Shown: positions 53,037 to 62,276 of the stretch, piece by piece | Layout: each line of letters starts with the position of its first letter | How positions within the stretch are numbered: the first letter of the stretch is position 1 | Assembly (NCBI GenBank): GCA_963807015.1 | Contig: CAWEAS010000012.1 | Location: 172,442 to 236,441 of the forward strand | Length of the DNA stretch: 64,000 nt | Reading direction: 5' to 3' | Source: JAJPKK01 sp963807015 | GTDB taxonomy: Bacteria; Pseudomonadota; Alphaproteobacteria; Rhizobiales; Xanthobacteraceae | The notes under the pieces: model-generated | The model's database searches: none | What the model was told of the DNA's origin: nothing | Seen by the model: only the letters and a program-made list of their open reading frames with translations | Translations under genes and position numbers: made by a program

Positions 53037-53894
53037 TCATGATGTCGGTTGAAGGTTAGTTCCGCCGGTTGCTGGACGGAGGGAGGCGGAGCCGACCGGA
53101 GGCCCGTCGCCGACAGGCGGCTTGATGAGGCCACTCTTTCGCTTGGCGCGGAGCCGGTAGCTGTCGCCGCGGATGGTCAGCACGTGGCTGTGGTGCAAGA
53201 GGCGGTCGAGGATTGCGGTCGCGACCACCGGGTCGGCGAACACCATGCCCCATTCGGCGACGCTGCGGTTCGAGGTGATCAGCATGGCGCCGGTTTCGTA
53301 GCGCCGGCTGACCAGTTGGAAGAACAGATGCGCCGCGTCGGGCTCCAGCGGTAGGTAGCCGAGTTCGTCGACGATCAGCAGCTTCGGCTTCGACAGCGCC
53401 AACAGTTTCTCGTCCAGGCGCCGCTCACTGTGCGCCTTGGCGAGGCCGGCGACCAGCGTCGTCGCCGTTGTGAACTGCACCGTGTATCCTGCCAGGATCG
53501 CCTCTCGCCCGAGCGCGATCGACAAGTGCGTCTTGCCGACGCCTGGTGGGCCGAGCAGCAGCACGTTCTCGCCATTGGCAATCCACCGTGACGCAGCCAG
53601 ATCGCGGATCTGTTTCGGATCGATCGACGGCTGTGCTTCGAAGTCGAAGCCCGCAAGCTCCTTCACGGCCGGGAAGTGCGCGAGTTTCAGGGCCATCTCG
53701 ATGCGGCGGTGATCCTTGCGGGTGATCTCACGCTCGCACAGCAGGATCAGCGTCTCACGCGCCGACAGGTTCGTACGCGCCGCCTCGTCGAGCAGGCTGT
53801 CAAGCTGGTCGCGGATACCGAAGAGCTGCAATCGCGCCAGCATGGCATCGAGCGGATCGGTCAGTGCTTCGGTCGCTTTCTTTGCGCGTGCCAT
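53037..53894 (-). CDS. istB: IS21 helper ATPase
   Basis: From ATG 53894 (GGAGGGAG site) the product is 285 residues. It carries the AAA+ motifs of IstB: Walker A LLLGPPGVGKTHLSIALG and Walker B KLLIVDELGYLPLEPDAAHL, with an N-terminal helical domain. It loads the transposase and controls target choice. The start overlaps the istA stop (TGATG). Confidence 0.95.
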   Translation of the reverse strand: MARAKKATEALTDPLDAMLARLQLFGIRDQLDSLLDEAARTNLSARETLILLCEREITRKDHRRIEMALKLAHFPAVKELAGFDFEAQPSIDPKQIRDLAASRWIANGENVLLLGPPGVGKTHLSIALGREAILAGYTVQFTTATTLVAGLAKAHSERRLDEKLLALSKPKLLIVDELGYLPLEPDAAHLFFQLVSRRYETGAMLITSNRSVAEWGMVFADPVVATAILDRLLHHSHVLTIRGDSYRLRAKRKSGLIKPPVGDGPPVGSASLRPATGGTNLQPTS

Positions 53895-55204
53895 CAGAAG
53901 CTCCCTCCGATCGCCGCTTCGTATTCGGCAAGAGGACGCAACAACGAGGGCGACAGAGACGACGCCGATACCGTCGGTGCCGCGCTCTGTGGTCGGCAGA
54001 CAGCGCCATCGCGACCGGCAACACCCTCGAGGTGGGCGGAATCGACGATCCGCAGACGGCGACCCTCCGATTGCTTGTGGACTGCAACCTCGCATGTGCC
54101 ATGACGGATGCGCACTTCGCCGGCCGCGACCGTCACTGCCACACGTTCGCCGATCAGCTGCCACGGCACCGAGTAGCTGTTCGTGTCGATCTCGACAGCG
54201 CAATCGTTGCCAACGACGCGGGTCAGCTCGCGCAATAATCCGAATGACGGCCGCCCGCCGAGCGGCTTTAACCGGTGCGCCTCGTCACGCTCGAACCGGG
54301 CGATCGGCGCCTCGCCAGTCGTGCCGTGGATACGCATGTTCGCCACCCCATGCTCCCACTTGGCGAGATGCGCCTCGAATGCTTCCCAGCTCGCGAAGGA
54401 ATGCCCCGCGATCGCGTTCTTCTTCACGTAGCCGACGCCGCTTTCCGTCTTGCCCTTCGTGCGCGCCCGATAAGGCGCGCAGGCGCGAGGACGAAAGCCC
54501 CAATGCTTCGCAAACGCGATAAGCTTGTCATTGAACTGAATCGATCGGCTCACCGCGTCGTGGCGCACAACGAGCGCACGCGGATTGTCCATCAGCACTT
54601 CCTCCGGAACGCCGCCGAAGGTCGTGAACGCGCTCTCGAGCCCCGCGAACCAGTGCTCCTGCTTCTCGGCCCGGAACGCACGCACGTGCAGCCGTCGCGA
54701 ATGCCCGAGCGTCGCCACGAACACGAACGCTTTGATCTTCGCGCCGCCGATCTCCACCAGACGCTCGCCGAAGTCGATCTGCAGCTGTCGGCCCGGTGGC
54801 GTCTCGAACCGCGTCGTCGCCAGCGCCTCGGCCTTCAGCGCCTGACGATAGGGCCGCACGGCGCGTTGTAGTGTTCGCCGGCTGACCGCTACGCCTTTCT
54901 CGGCCAACAGATCCTGGCGCACCACATCCGCATTGCCGCGATGCCGGACGAACCTCTCGCGCAGCCAATCTTCATGACCGTCGAGCCTCTTCGGTCGCAT
55001 CGGCGACTTGAACGGCTTCGCGCCGCCCGCCGCAACATAGTCCTTCACCGTGTGATGGCTGCAGCCCAGCTGCCGCGCGATCCGCTTCACACCCCACCCG
55101 CACGCCCTCAGGCGTAACATCTCCGCCACGTCGTCCGGCGTCTTCATCATCTGCCCCCGTGGATCACTCCACGATGGGCTTTCCGTGATTCGCTCCTCGT
55201 TCAT
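53894..55204 (-). CDS. istA: IS21 transposase
   Basis: The 436-residue protein has a helix-turn-helix (VKRIARQLGCSHHTVKDYVA) and an rve/DDE core: RQLQIDFGERLVEIGG, EEVLMDNPRALVVRH and ARTKGKTESGVGYVK. A GAGGAGAG ribosome site supports ATG 55204. Coupled to istB. Confidence 0.95.
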   Translation of the reverse strand: MNEERITESPSWSDPRGQMMKTPDDVAEMLRLRACGWGVKRIARQLGCSHHTVKDYVAAGGAKPFKSPMRPKRLDGHEDWLRERFVRHRGNADVVRQDLLAEKGVAVSRRTLQRAVRPYRQALKAEALATTRFETPPGRQLQIDFGERLVEIGGAKIKAFVFVATLGHSRRLHVRAFRAEKQEHWFAGLESAFTTFGGVPEEVLMDNPRALVVRHDAVSRSIQFNDKLIAFAKHWGFRPRACAPYRARTKGKTESGVGYVKKNAIAGHSFASWEAFEAHLAKWEHGVANMRIHGTTGEAPIARFERDEAHRLKPLGGRPSFGLLRELTRVVGNDCAVEIDTNSYSVPWQLIGERVAVTVAAGEVRIRHGTCEVAVHKQSEGRRLRIVDSAHLEGVAGRDGAVCRPQSAAPTVSASSLSPSLLRPLAEYEAAIGGSF

Positions 55205-55333
55205 TTGCTCTCTCCTCAGCTATCCAAGGAGGGGGCAATTCCTCATGACGCCGAGGGGGCAATTTTCCATGGCGCGCGACATGTGGGCAACATGAAGTCC
55301 AGAAAAAACAGTCTTGTTCGACCAGGCGCTTTC

Positions 55334-55735
55334 TCAGTTTTTCGAGCTGAGCTCGCCGAGGAGCCGCAGCAACGCGAGTAACCTCTCAAGCCCTTCGGGC
55401 GAACCGTCCCAGACGCTCACCACGGCACGCGCGAGCTGATCTCTGCCGTTCCGCGCGAAATCACGGCTCGTAGTTGGAAATTCATTTTCTGCATAATTGC
55501 ACAGATGCTTCAGCGTCGGTGTCAGCCGTGGAGGTTTCCTGCTCAAGGCACGATTAATACTGGACTGATTGACGCCGACTCGCCGCGCCAGCGCGGAATC
55601 GCTGATTTTCAGATGTTTCTTGAGCGCGCGCACGCGCGCGACGGCCTCGGCCGCCCCATCGACAGGACTGGCGGGCCGTCCTCGAGTGTTGGGATTTTTA
55701 CCTTTTCGTCTCATCATAGCTATGTAATAATGCAT
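55334..55735 (-). CDS. XRE-like helix-turn-helix regulator
   Basis: The 133 residues have a basic N-terminus (RRKGKNPNTRGRPASP) and a helix-turn-helix at about 40-75 (DSALARRVGVNQSSINRALS). The C-terminus is helical (GLERLLALLRLLGELSS). The start may be one of three close ATGs; none has a strong ribosome site. It is divergent from the NADAR gene with 31 bases between, so it is a natural candidate regulator of it. Confidence 0.7.
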   Translation of the reverse strand: MHYYIAMMRRKGKNPNTRGRPASPVDGAAEAVARVRALKKHLKISDSALARRVGVNQSSINRALSRKPPRLTPTLKHLCNYAENEFPTTSRDFARNGRDQLARAVVSVWDGSPEGLERLLALLRLLGELSSKN

Positions 55736-55766
55736 AAATGATTTGGTCTACTCAAGAGGTTTAGAG

Positions 55767-56264
55767 ATGGTGGAAATCCGCTTCTATCGTGCGAGCGAGA
55801 AGCCATATGGCGTGTTCAGCAATCTCTACAGAAGACCAATTTCGTTTGAAGGGCAGATTTACCCTACTTCCGAGCATGCGTATCAGGCAGGCAAGGCCCG
55901 CAAACCGGAAGTGCGGGTTTGGTTGATGGCGGCGCCATCTCCAGCGCTGCTGGCAATGGCGGCTCATGGCCTATATCAGTGGGATATTGCGCCGGATTGG
56001 TCGAAAACGAAGTTCGATCGAATGAGAGCCGTGCTCTGGGCCAAATTCAATCAGCACGCCGATCTGGCGGCCATTCTTGTCGATACCAGGGATGCAGTGC
56101 TAATCGAAAGCGCCACGGTCGACAGTGCGGTGAATCGCCTTTGGGGCGAGGTGCATGGCAAAGGCGGAAAGAACATGCTCGGGATCATGCTTATGGAAGT
56201 CCGCGACCGACTCGCCACAAACGGCAGGCGGAGCCGAAAGATCGCCCTGCAGGCGGCCGAATAG
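55767..56264 (+). CDS. NADAR-family (YbiA-like) N-glycosidase
   Basis: From ATG 55767 (AAGAGG site) the product is 165 residues. Family motifs are visible: FYRASEKPYGVFSNLYRRPI, YPTSEHAYQAGKA (active-site Glu) and FNQHADLAAILVDTRDAVLI, with LWGEVHGKGGKNMLG near the end. NADAR proteins cleave N-glycosidic bonds; some act on riboflavin-pathway intermediates and some remove ADP-ribose from modified guanine. It converges with the PfkB gene three bases beyond its stop and may be linked to the operon at 56-63 kb. Confidence 0.9.
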   Translation: MVEIRFYRASEKPYGVFSNLYRRPISFEGQIYPTSEHAYQAGKARKPEVRVWLMAAPSPALLAMAAHGLYQWDIAPDWSKTKFDRMRAVLWAKFNQHADLAAILVDTRDAVLIESATVDSAVNRLWGEVHGKGGKNMLGIMLMEVRDRLATNGRRSRKIALQAAE

Positions 56265-56267
56265 GCC

Positions 56268-57263
56268 TCAGTAGCCGTGGTGGCTTCCTAGCGCCGCCAC
56301 GTAGGACGAACAGATTTCGTCGACGCCGCGATCGAGCATCTCCCGCACCCGCCGGGCACCCGCCGCGACGAAGAGCCCCCGCGCCCCGGCAAAAGCGCAA
56401 TTCAAAGCGGCAAGCCGCTGTCCGACCTCCACTCCTTCAAAGATGTCTTGAACCTTCCACCTTCCGTCCCGAAGCCATCGCGTGAGAATGAGATCGAGTA
56501 GACCCGTGGTCACCATATCGCCGGATCCGCACGCATCGACCACGCGAAAAGCAAAACTGCAGGGGAAATGACGGTTGATGCTTCTCACCGAAACCGTCAG
56601 ACCTGACAAGCCGTAGGTCCTGATCACGACCGTATCGGGATCGAGGCGGAAGTCGCTCACGCTCTTGCCGACCGTCTCGTCCGAAAGCTTCAGAATCGTA
56701 GCACAACGGAGCGCTTCCTCAAAACACGGATGGTCGTCGGACGCCGGTTCGAAGAAAACTAGCGCTCCAGCCTTCTTCGCCGCCTCCATCGCAAGGATGA
56801 TCGATTCGGACACCCGATCGGTGTAGAAGACCGACGTTGATTTCAAGGTCTCCTCGGCTTGGTAGACGTGGCAATAATCAATCGACTGCCATTTCGGAAA
56901 TCGCGTCGACGTTTCGGGGCAGGTCGAAGTGAAGCGGTGAGTGGCCGTAGAGGTATCCACGATCTCAACGATGACCGGAGACCTTCCTGTCTCCGCGCGC
57001 CAAATGTGCTGCGTTTCGCACCCGGCCTTCGCGAACTCCTCGAAAAGAAAACGACCGTGGTCGTCGTCGCCCAATTTGAGCATGGGAAAGACGGGATGGC
57101 CCAGCATGGCCAACGAGAGAAGCACGTTGCCGCACGACCCTCCGAGCGCTTGTACAGGAAGCGGGCTGTCGTCGGAGTAAATGCGGTCGACAGTAGTCAA
57201 CCCCGTTCCCGTTACCGCGGGCCGGGGATGCTGTACCAGCTTCCATGAACTCAGTTGGATCAT
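56268..57263 (-). CDS. PfkB/ribokinase-family sugar or nucleoside kinase
   Basis: The 331-residue protein shows the two PfkB signatures: VQALGGSCGNVLLSLAMLGH (residues 38-56) and VVDACGSGDMVTTGLL (241-256), where the Asp of GSGD is the catalytic base. VIRTYGLSGLTV is the usual strand before it. The substrate, a sugar, sugar phosphate or nucleoside, cannot be read from sequence. It is the last gene of the five-gene operon, starting 15 bases after the SIS-HAD stop. Confidence 0.9.
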   Translation of the reverse strand: MIQLSSWKLVQHPRPAVTGTGLTTVDRIYSDDSPLPVQALGGSCGNVLLSLAMLGHPVFPMLKLGDDDHGRFLFEEFAKAGCETQHIWRAETGRSPVIVEIVDTSTATHRFTSTCPETSTRFPKWQSIDYCHVYQAEETLKSTSVFYTDRVSESIILAMEAAKKAGALVFFEPASDDHPCFEEALRCATILKLSDETVGKSVSDFRLDPDTVVIRTYGLSGLTVSVRSINRHFPCSFAFRVVDACGSGDMVTTGLLDLILTRWLRDGRWKVQDIFEGVEVGQRLAALNCAFAGARGLFVAAGARRVREMLDRGVDEICSSYVAALGSHHGY

Positions 57264-57278
57264 AACGAGAACATCGTA

Positions 57279-59207
57279 TCAGAGTCGGCCCAACACGGAA
57301 ACGTCCAATCGCGCGCGGCCTGCTCCCGTCACGTGCATGCCGGACAATATCCTTAACAAACCGTCAGGACCGGAGATCCCCCCGGGCAGCAGATTCCAAC
57401 AGAAAAGCTCTCTGTCGCACACCCGATCGACGCTCAATCCGAAGTCCGCACCCAGCAACTCGTAATCGTTACCTTGGCGATCGCCACTGTCGCCGATTGC
57501 CAATACGCTCAGAGCGCTATCCGTCATTCTTTTTTTGACAGCTTCCAGTACGAGCGACTTGGCCGCCCAGGTGGGGCAGATGTCGATCGAGTGTCCCGAG
57601 CGGAGCATCTTCAAGTCGGGTTGAGTTTCGACGATTTCGCGCAGCCGAAGCATGCCGTCTGCCGGCGACGCCAACCGCGCGGTATCGATCGTAATCTGGA
57701 AGGCACTTTGCTTTGGAAGCCACTCGTCCAGGAACAAGTCGCTCGCGGAACGGATCGCATTGTACGCCTTCGAAATCGCAGCGTCCGGCAGGGGCGGATT
57801 CCTTGCGAGATCGATCGATAACGGGACGATGAGAGCACCATTGTAATAGCCCACGAGTACGCGCGCACAATGCTCTGCGGTCAGGTGCTTCCGGAACTCT
57901 TCGCCAACGGATCCTCCGCGTCCGGTCGCGAGCGCGATGGAAACCCCCTCATCCAGAAGCCGCCGAATGGCTGACATGATCGGCTCCGTCGGTGCCTCGA
58001 GCCTCCTATCGGTCGACACGATCGTTCCATCGTAATCGAGCACCACAGCTCCGAATTCGGCACGTACCAAACGTCCGACGAACTCGTCGCGGCGCAACGC
58101 CCAAGGTATCGCTGTCCTGTTTGGCTCGTCCAACCTCAGTTCGGACCGGCGCTTCCGTCGGGTGGCGGGATCCTCGTCCCTCACAGCAGCAACAAGATGC
58201 TGGCTCTCGAAGATGGTCCGTCCGAAGTCCGCTACGCCGGGTCTGCCCGGATCAATCCTCATCGCACGTCCCAAGCCCTCGACCATGCCAAACGAACTCA
58301 GAATAGCATCGAAAAGGGCGCGCCTTCCCGGCGTGCCGAAATCGTAGTGAATTCGAGTTGTCGCGGCGGGAAGGCAGGCTTCGATCGACCTCCAGAATCC
58401 ACCGCTTCGATCGCAAGTGAGCGAGAGAACCACGGTACGAGCGGCGTGACGCGCCAGCCAAACATGCCTACCGTGTGCGAAGTTACGGAAATCCGTGCGC
58501 TGCACGCTACAAAGGCCAGCCTCCCAGCAACATGTCTCGATCATCACCGCCGATGCCGTCAAAGAAGGGTCGTGAAGAATCAGAAGCGTATCCCGGCCGC
58601 AATCCGAGAAAGACGAAAATCTGTCAATCGTGCGCGATCGTTCCGCCTTCGACAACAGATCTACGGATCTCGATCGCAACTGATCCGTTCCTTCCGCCCT
58701 TCGATATCCGGCCACTTGATCGCTCGCGAGCAAGAGGGACGTCACGGTTGCCGCGAGGGAATGAGTTGCCAGAAATCCATCCTTTACATCGGCGACTGGA
58801 ACGACATGAAACCTTGCGACCTCGTGGAATGTGTCCGTTATCGGACTTCTACCGCGTGCGGTTACGACGTCGACGCGCCGCGCGTGTTCCTTGACCGCCG
58901 TCAGAAATGCCGCCCAGATGTCCGGATTCTCGCCGCTCGCGCTGAACAGCCAAACGCCCCATCTCGGCAGGACAGGATCAAGGGCAAACGCCATCGGAGT
59001 CGTCACCGCGGTCGCAGAATGGAGCAACCAGCTGCGGCAGGAGGAGAAGAACTCGGCCGCAACCAAGGAACCTCCGCTTCCTACCGCAGCGACGGGATAT
59101 TCGGCCGACCGCTCGAGAGCTTCGGCAAGAGCGCTCAAATCGCGGTGGCACACGGCCGCGACAGTTTCCGCCAGCCCATCCAACTTCGCTGAGAAGATCG
59201 CGGTCAT
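57279..59207 (-). CDS. SIS-HAD fusion protein (sugar isomerase-like plus phosphatase)
   Basis: ATG 59207 overlaps the previous stop (ATGA), fixing the start. The N-terminal 350 residues form two SIS modules: VGSGGSLVAAEFFSS (43-57), the sugar-phosphate loop SASGENPDI (89-97) and FRNFAHGRHVWL. The C-terminal part is a Cof-type HAD hydrolase: LDYDGTIVSTD (390-400), LATGRGG, Lys550 in WAAKSLVLEAV and AIGDSGDRQGND (571-581). One chain could thus bind or isomerise a sugar phosphate and remove phosphate. Such a fusion is uncommon. It sits between the unknown Rossmann-like gene and the kinase. Confidence 0.88.
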   Translation of the reverse strand: MTAIFSAKLDGLAETVAAVCHRDLSALAEALERSAEYPVAAVGSGGSLVAAEFFSSCRSWLLHSATAVTTPMAFALDPVLPRWGVWLFSASGENPDIWAAFLTAVKEHARRVDVVTARGRSPITDTFHEVARFHVVPVADVKDGFLATHSLAATVTSLLLASDQVAGYRRAEGTDQLRSRSVDLLSKAERSRTIDRFSSFSDCGRDTLLILHDPSLTASAVMIETCCWEAGLCSVQRTDFRNFAHGRHVWLARHAARTVVLSLTCDRSGGFWRSIEACLPAATTRIHYDFGTPGRRALFDAILSSFGMVEGLGRAMRIDPGRPGVADFGRTIFESQHLVAAVRDEDPATRRKRRSELRLDEPNRTAIPWALRRDEFVGRLVRAEFGAVVLDYDGTIVSTDRRLEAPTEPIMSAIRRLLDEGVSIALATGRGGSVGEEFRKHLTAEHCARVLVGYYNGALIVPLSIDLARNPPLPDAAISKAYNAIRSASDLFLDEWLPKQSAFQITIDTARLASPADGMLRLREIVETQPDLKMLRSGHSIDICPTWAAKSLVLEAVKKRMTDSALSVLAIGDSGDRQGNDYELLGADFGLSVDRVCDRELFCWNLLPGGISGPDGLLRILSGMHVTGAGRARLDVSVLGRL

Positions 59208-60359
59208 GAGCCGACCGCTGCTTCCGTCGTACACGTGGCCGGCGAATCGATCGCGGCCGCCTCCTGAACGTAGGGATCGCCTTGAAGCCAGACGTGCACG
59301 AAACGTGTTGGCGGTTGCTCCCCTGCCTTTATCTTGACCCAATCTACTTCATACCCGACCGACTCGACATAGCGTATCGCAATATCGTGTTCGAGGGCGG
59401 CCATCAGCGCTCCGATCGTGAGCACCTTATTGCCCGAAGGGGAAAGCACGAGATGCGTTCTGATCACGTCCTTGAAAATGCTCCGAGTGCGGCGGCAGAT
59501 CGCCGAGAGAGTCCGGTACAAGTCCAGAGGATCGTCATCGAGAGCGTAAACTAGGTCGCGGGGATTCTATCTTCCACTCGCGCATCAACTCAGGCTCGTA
59601 TTCCGCCAAAAGTCTGTCGCCGGCCTTGGGATCGGACTGAGAGAGGGGCAGCACGGGACAGATCTTCACCGGTCCCTTGAGGCTCTCCAGAATTCGCTGT
59701 AGGGACAGCGTGCGGTTCCGGGCAAGGTGAGGGAGCCAGATCTTGGGTTCGTCCACCGCGTCCTCGAAATCGATCTGACCGCTGAACCCGCGAACTGGAT
59801 CGACCACATCACTGGGGATGCTCGTGATCGCATCGTCCAGGCCCGCGTTCGACGCAGCGACAACATGCAGGTTCGTCCCAGTGCGGCAGCATTCTTCCGA
59901 GAGATAGCGTGCCAGCGGAAACGAAATGCCCAGCGAAAGTGCGCTCATATCGAGCATGACATCCGTGATCCCGTCGAACATCCCATGTCGGGATGCTATC
60001 GCGGTGACGACACGTTGGCCGCCGACCACCGCTCGGTCGCTCTCGGCAAGAACTTGTATCTCCACCATTTGGCAAGCCGGTATTATCGAGCGCAGGCTTA
60101 GCGCATGCGCGTCGCCCAATTCTACCAGCTTGGGTTCGGGAGTAGGTCTCTGCTCCCTGATGTAAAAGGCCTTCAGAGTGCTCGAAGTCCCGCCATTGGC
60201 TGCAGACAGCAATCCAGCGACCGCGGAGGTGCGCGGATCGAATCCGGCGCCGGCCACCAACAAACTAGAGCGCTTGCCGTCGCGAACGTAGTCGTGGAAG
60301 AATTTCTCGAGATCGGAACCGGCGTGCGATATGCAGTGCTGCCAACGAAAACCCTTCAC
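59204..60359 (-). pseudogene. Unrecognised alpha/beta protein, third gene of the operon, with a frameshift
   Basis: A GTG start at 60359 overlaps the ATPase stop (GTGA) and has a GGGGG site. The first frame (274 residues, to 59535) includes LLVAGAGFDPRTSAVAGLLS, TDVMLDMSALSLGISFPLAR and NLHVVAASNAGLDD, an alternating strand-helix pattern like a Rossmann-type fold. Near EWKIE (about 59565) a neighbouring frame continues NPRDLVYALDDDPLDLYRTL to KVLTIGALMAALEHDIAIRY and stops at 59204, overlapping the SIS-HAD start. That second part has no start codon, so I read both as one gene of about 385 residues broken by one indel. I do not recognise the family. Confidence 0.7.
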
Positions 60360-62263
60360 GAGCGAACCCCCGCGTACCGGATCAGATCCGCGACCCTTCG
60401 CTGAAGGAAGCCACCTCGGTGCAGCGTCAACGAATTCGCGAGGATGAACGGGCCACCCAACTCCAACAGACACCAGTGCCGGCCACCTTGGGGATAGTTT
60501 TGACGTAACAGAAAGACGTTGTAGGCAACGGCGTAGTGCAGTATCTGCGTCAGCTCCGAATCCTTGGAGTTGATCACTTCCGAGAACTCTTCCTGGGGCA
60601 CTCCGATCGCGTTGGCGCCGCTGCCGAGCCAAGCATTAGGAGCCAGGCTTTCCTTGACGCACTCTGAGGCCATCGCCGCGGCCATCTTGCGTATCACAGA
60701 AGCGAACGGAAACTTCCACTCGTCGCTGATCTGCTTGGCCTTCTTCGCCAGTATATCGTCCTGCGAATCCGGAGCGAGGACAGGCGCGTCGCCGTTTATG
60801 ACCCGGGCCTCCATCCGGTCCACCAGAGACCCCGCCAGATGTAGAAAGAGCTCGGCATTCTCGGAGCTCGCATCGCTCATCGCAGTCAGCCCGTAATGCA
60901 GGGCTCGCGAATGATTGTGGCGTAGCCACACCCGCGCGCCGTTGGCGACGTCGGCGTCCGCGGTCAAGAGGCGCCTGGGTTCGGGATTGTCGTCTCCCTC
61001 GAATAGCGATTGCTGCGGGACCTGATTTACGTACCTGTGCATCAGGATGCGGAGCATGACCGCGCGCACCTCCGGACCGAGATCCTGATTCTTCGCACCT
61101 GCGGCGTATCTGTCGACCTCCTTTGCGAGCAGATCGCGCCGCTTGGCGGCGATCTGCAGCGAAACCCGGGATTTCTCCACCTCTTCCTCGATACGGCGTA
61201 CCGTCTGAGGTGGCAGTTTGGGGGCCTCGGTTGAGAGCAGACTCGAGAAGTTATAATTTCTCCGCTCGAACACGGGATGGCGCCTGAGATAGCGGTCGGC
61301 CATGCTCTTGGCCATCCTTCGGAACGCCGCGCGCGAACCTTGGCGGTTGTCTGTCTTGTTCAGGAAGATGTCGATGTAGTCGCGGCGAGGAGACACTTCG
61401 GGCTCGAAAGAGACCTCCGTCTCGCCAAGAGCGATTTCGGGCCTAAGACGGTCGACGCGCATCATGACCCATCGCGCGATCCTGATCTCCCGCCGCGCTA
61501 AGTCGCGAAAGACCAACTCGAACTGTTCGGGAGCAAGATTGTGGGCGTCGTCGAGGATGACGAGAAAGCGTTGGGTATCCGACGAACCGTCCGGCCTTTC
61601 AATGCGGACCGCTTCGATGACATCGAAAGGTCGGAACGGCTTCACCGCGTCGGGAGGCAGCGCTTCCTCCCTCGGTGGAACCAGACTGGCGCCGACGTCG
61701 TAGACTGCTCGCTCCACCGCGCGAGCCCGCTTGATTATCGACTCGGTTTCGGCTCCCCCGATGCTCTCAAGGGCCGCGCCGGCGTCCTGTCGGATAACGA
61801 AGCTGATTTTACCTGGGGAGCGGGCCCGCTGGAGATTTCTTACGAGACCTAGAACAGCCCGCGCTTGTATTAGCGCGAGCACAAGCTTGGTCTTCAGCGG
61901 CGGCTCGTATGGTAGCTCCCAAAAGTCGCGGTATTCTCCCTCCATGGGCAGGCGGACGCCGGCCACCGCCTGTTTGCTTTTCTCCACGACGCCACACGCC
62001 GCCAGAGCGCCGATGATGTCTCGATAGTCCTCCTTGTCGGGGTCGGCCAGAACGGCCGATACCATCCGAGCCTCGATTAGCGTCGCCATCGTGGTCTTTC
62101 CGGACCCCGGCGAGCCGATTACGCGTACCAATTTCTCGAACAGGCCTCGTTTTGCCCAGCTTTCGAGGTAGGTGTGGAGCGGCTCCGGGCTTACGACAAA
62201 GAGAAACCCAGCCTCGTCGTCCCGTAGGTATTCCGTAGCGCGCTTATCGAATGGATTGGCCAT
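60356..62263 (-). CDS. ORC/CDC6-like AAA ATPase
   Basis: From ATG 62263 the product is 635 residues. Walker A is VRVIGSPGSGKTTMATLIEA (47-66) and Walker B FLVILDDAHNLAPEQFELVF (233-252), followed by ARWVMMRVDRL as in ORC/CDC6-like conflict ATPases. The C-terminal 300 residues are helical and unassigned. It starts 13 bases after the phosphoribosyltransferase-like gene and overlaps the next gene. An NTP-driven switch or sensor role in the operon is inferred from the family and the neighbourhood. Confidence 0.82.
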   Translation of the reverse strand: MANPFDKRATEYLRDDEAGFLFVVSPEPLHTYLESWAKRGLFEKLVRVIGSPGSGKTTMATLIEARMVSAVLADPDKEDYRDIIGALAACGVVEKSKQAVAGVRLPMEGEYRDFWELPYEPPLKTKLVLALIQARAVLGLVRNLQRARSPGKISFVIRQDAGAALESIGGAETESIIKRARAVERAVYDVGASLVPPREEALPPDAVKPFRPFDVIEAVRIERPDGSSDTQRFLVILDDAHNLAPEQFELVFRDLARREIRIARWVMMRVDRLRPEIALGETEVSFEPEVSPRRDYIDIFLNKTDNRQGSRAAFRRMAKSMADRYLRRHPVFERRNYNFSSLLSTEAPKLPPQTVRRIEEEVEKSRVSLQIAAKRRDLLAKEVDRYAAGAKNQDLGPEVRAVMLRILMHRYVNQVPQQSLFEGDDNPEPRRLLTADADVANGARVWLRHNHSRALHYGLTAMSDASSENAELFLHLAGSLVDRMEARVINGDAPVLAPDSQDDILAKKAKQISDEWKFPFASVIRKMAAAMASECVKESLAPNAWLGSGANAIGVPQEEFSEVINSKDSELTQILHYAVAYNVFLLRQNYPQGGRHWCLLELGGPFILANSLTLHRGGFLQRRVADLIRYAGVRS

Positions 62264-62276
62264 TTGAGCGAACTCA

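Larger units (their letters stand above)
52976..55281 (-). mobile_element. Complete IS21-family element with 7-bp target duplication
   Basis: Both ends begin TGTC and carry imperfect inverted repeats about 54 bases long, with two CTGCCCCC/TTGCCCCC blocks each side. The flanks repeat TGTGGGC at 52969-52975 and 55282-55288, a fresh target duplication. Intact istA and istB lie within. The element is about 2.3 kb and looks recently inserted. Confidence 0.93.

Noticed and set aside
58197..59192. 331-codon plus-strand frame inside the SIS-HAD gene
   Set aside because: Antisense to a protein with clear SIS and HAD motifs; no motif of its own.
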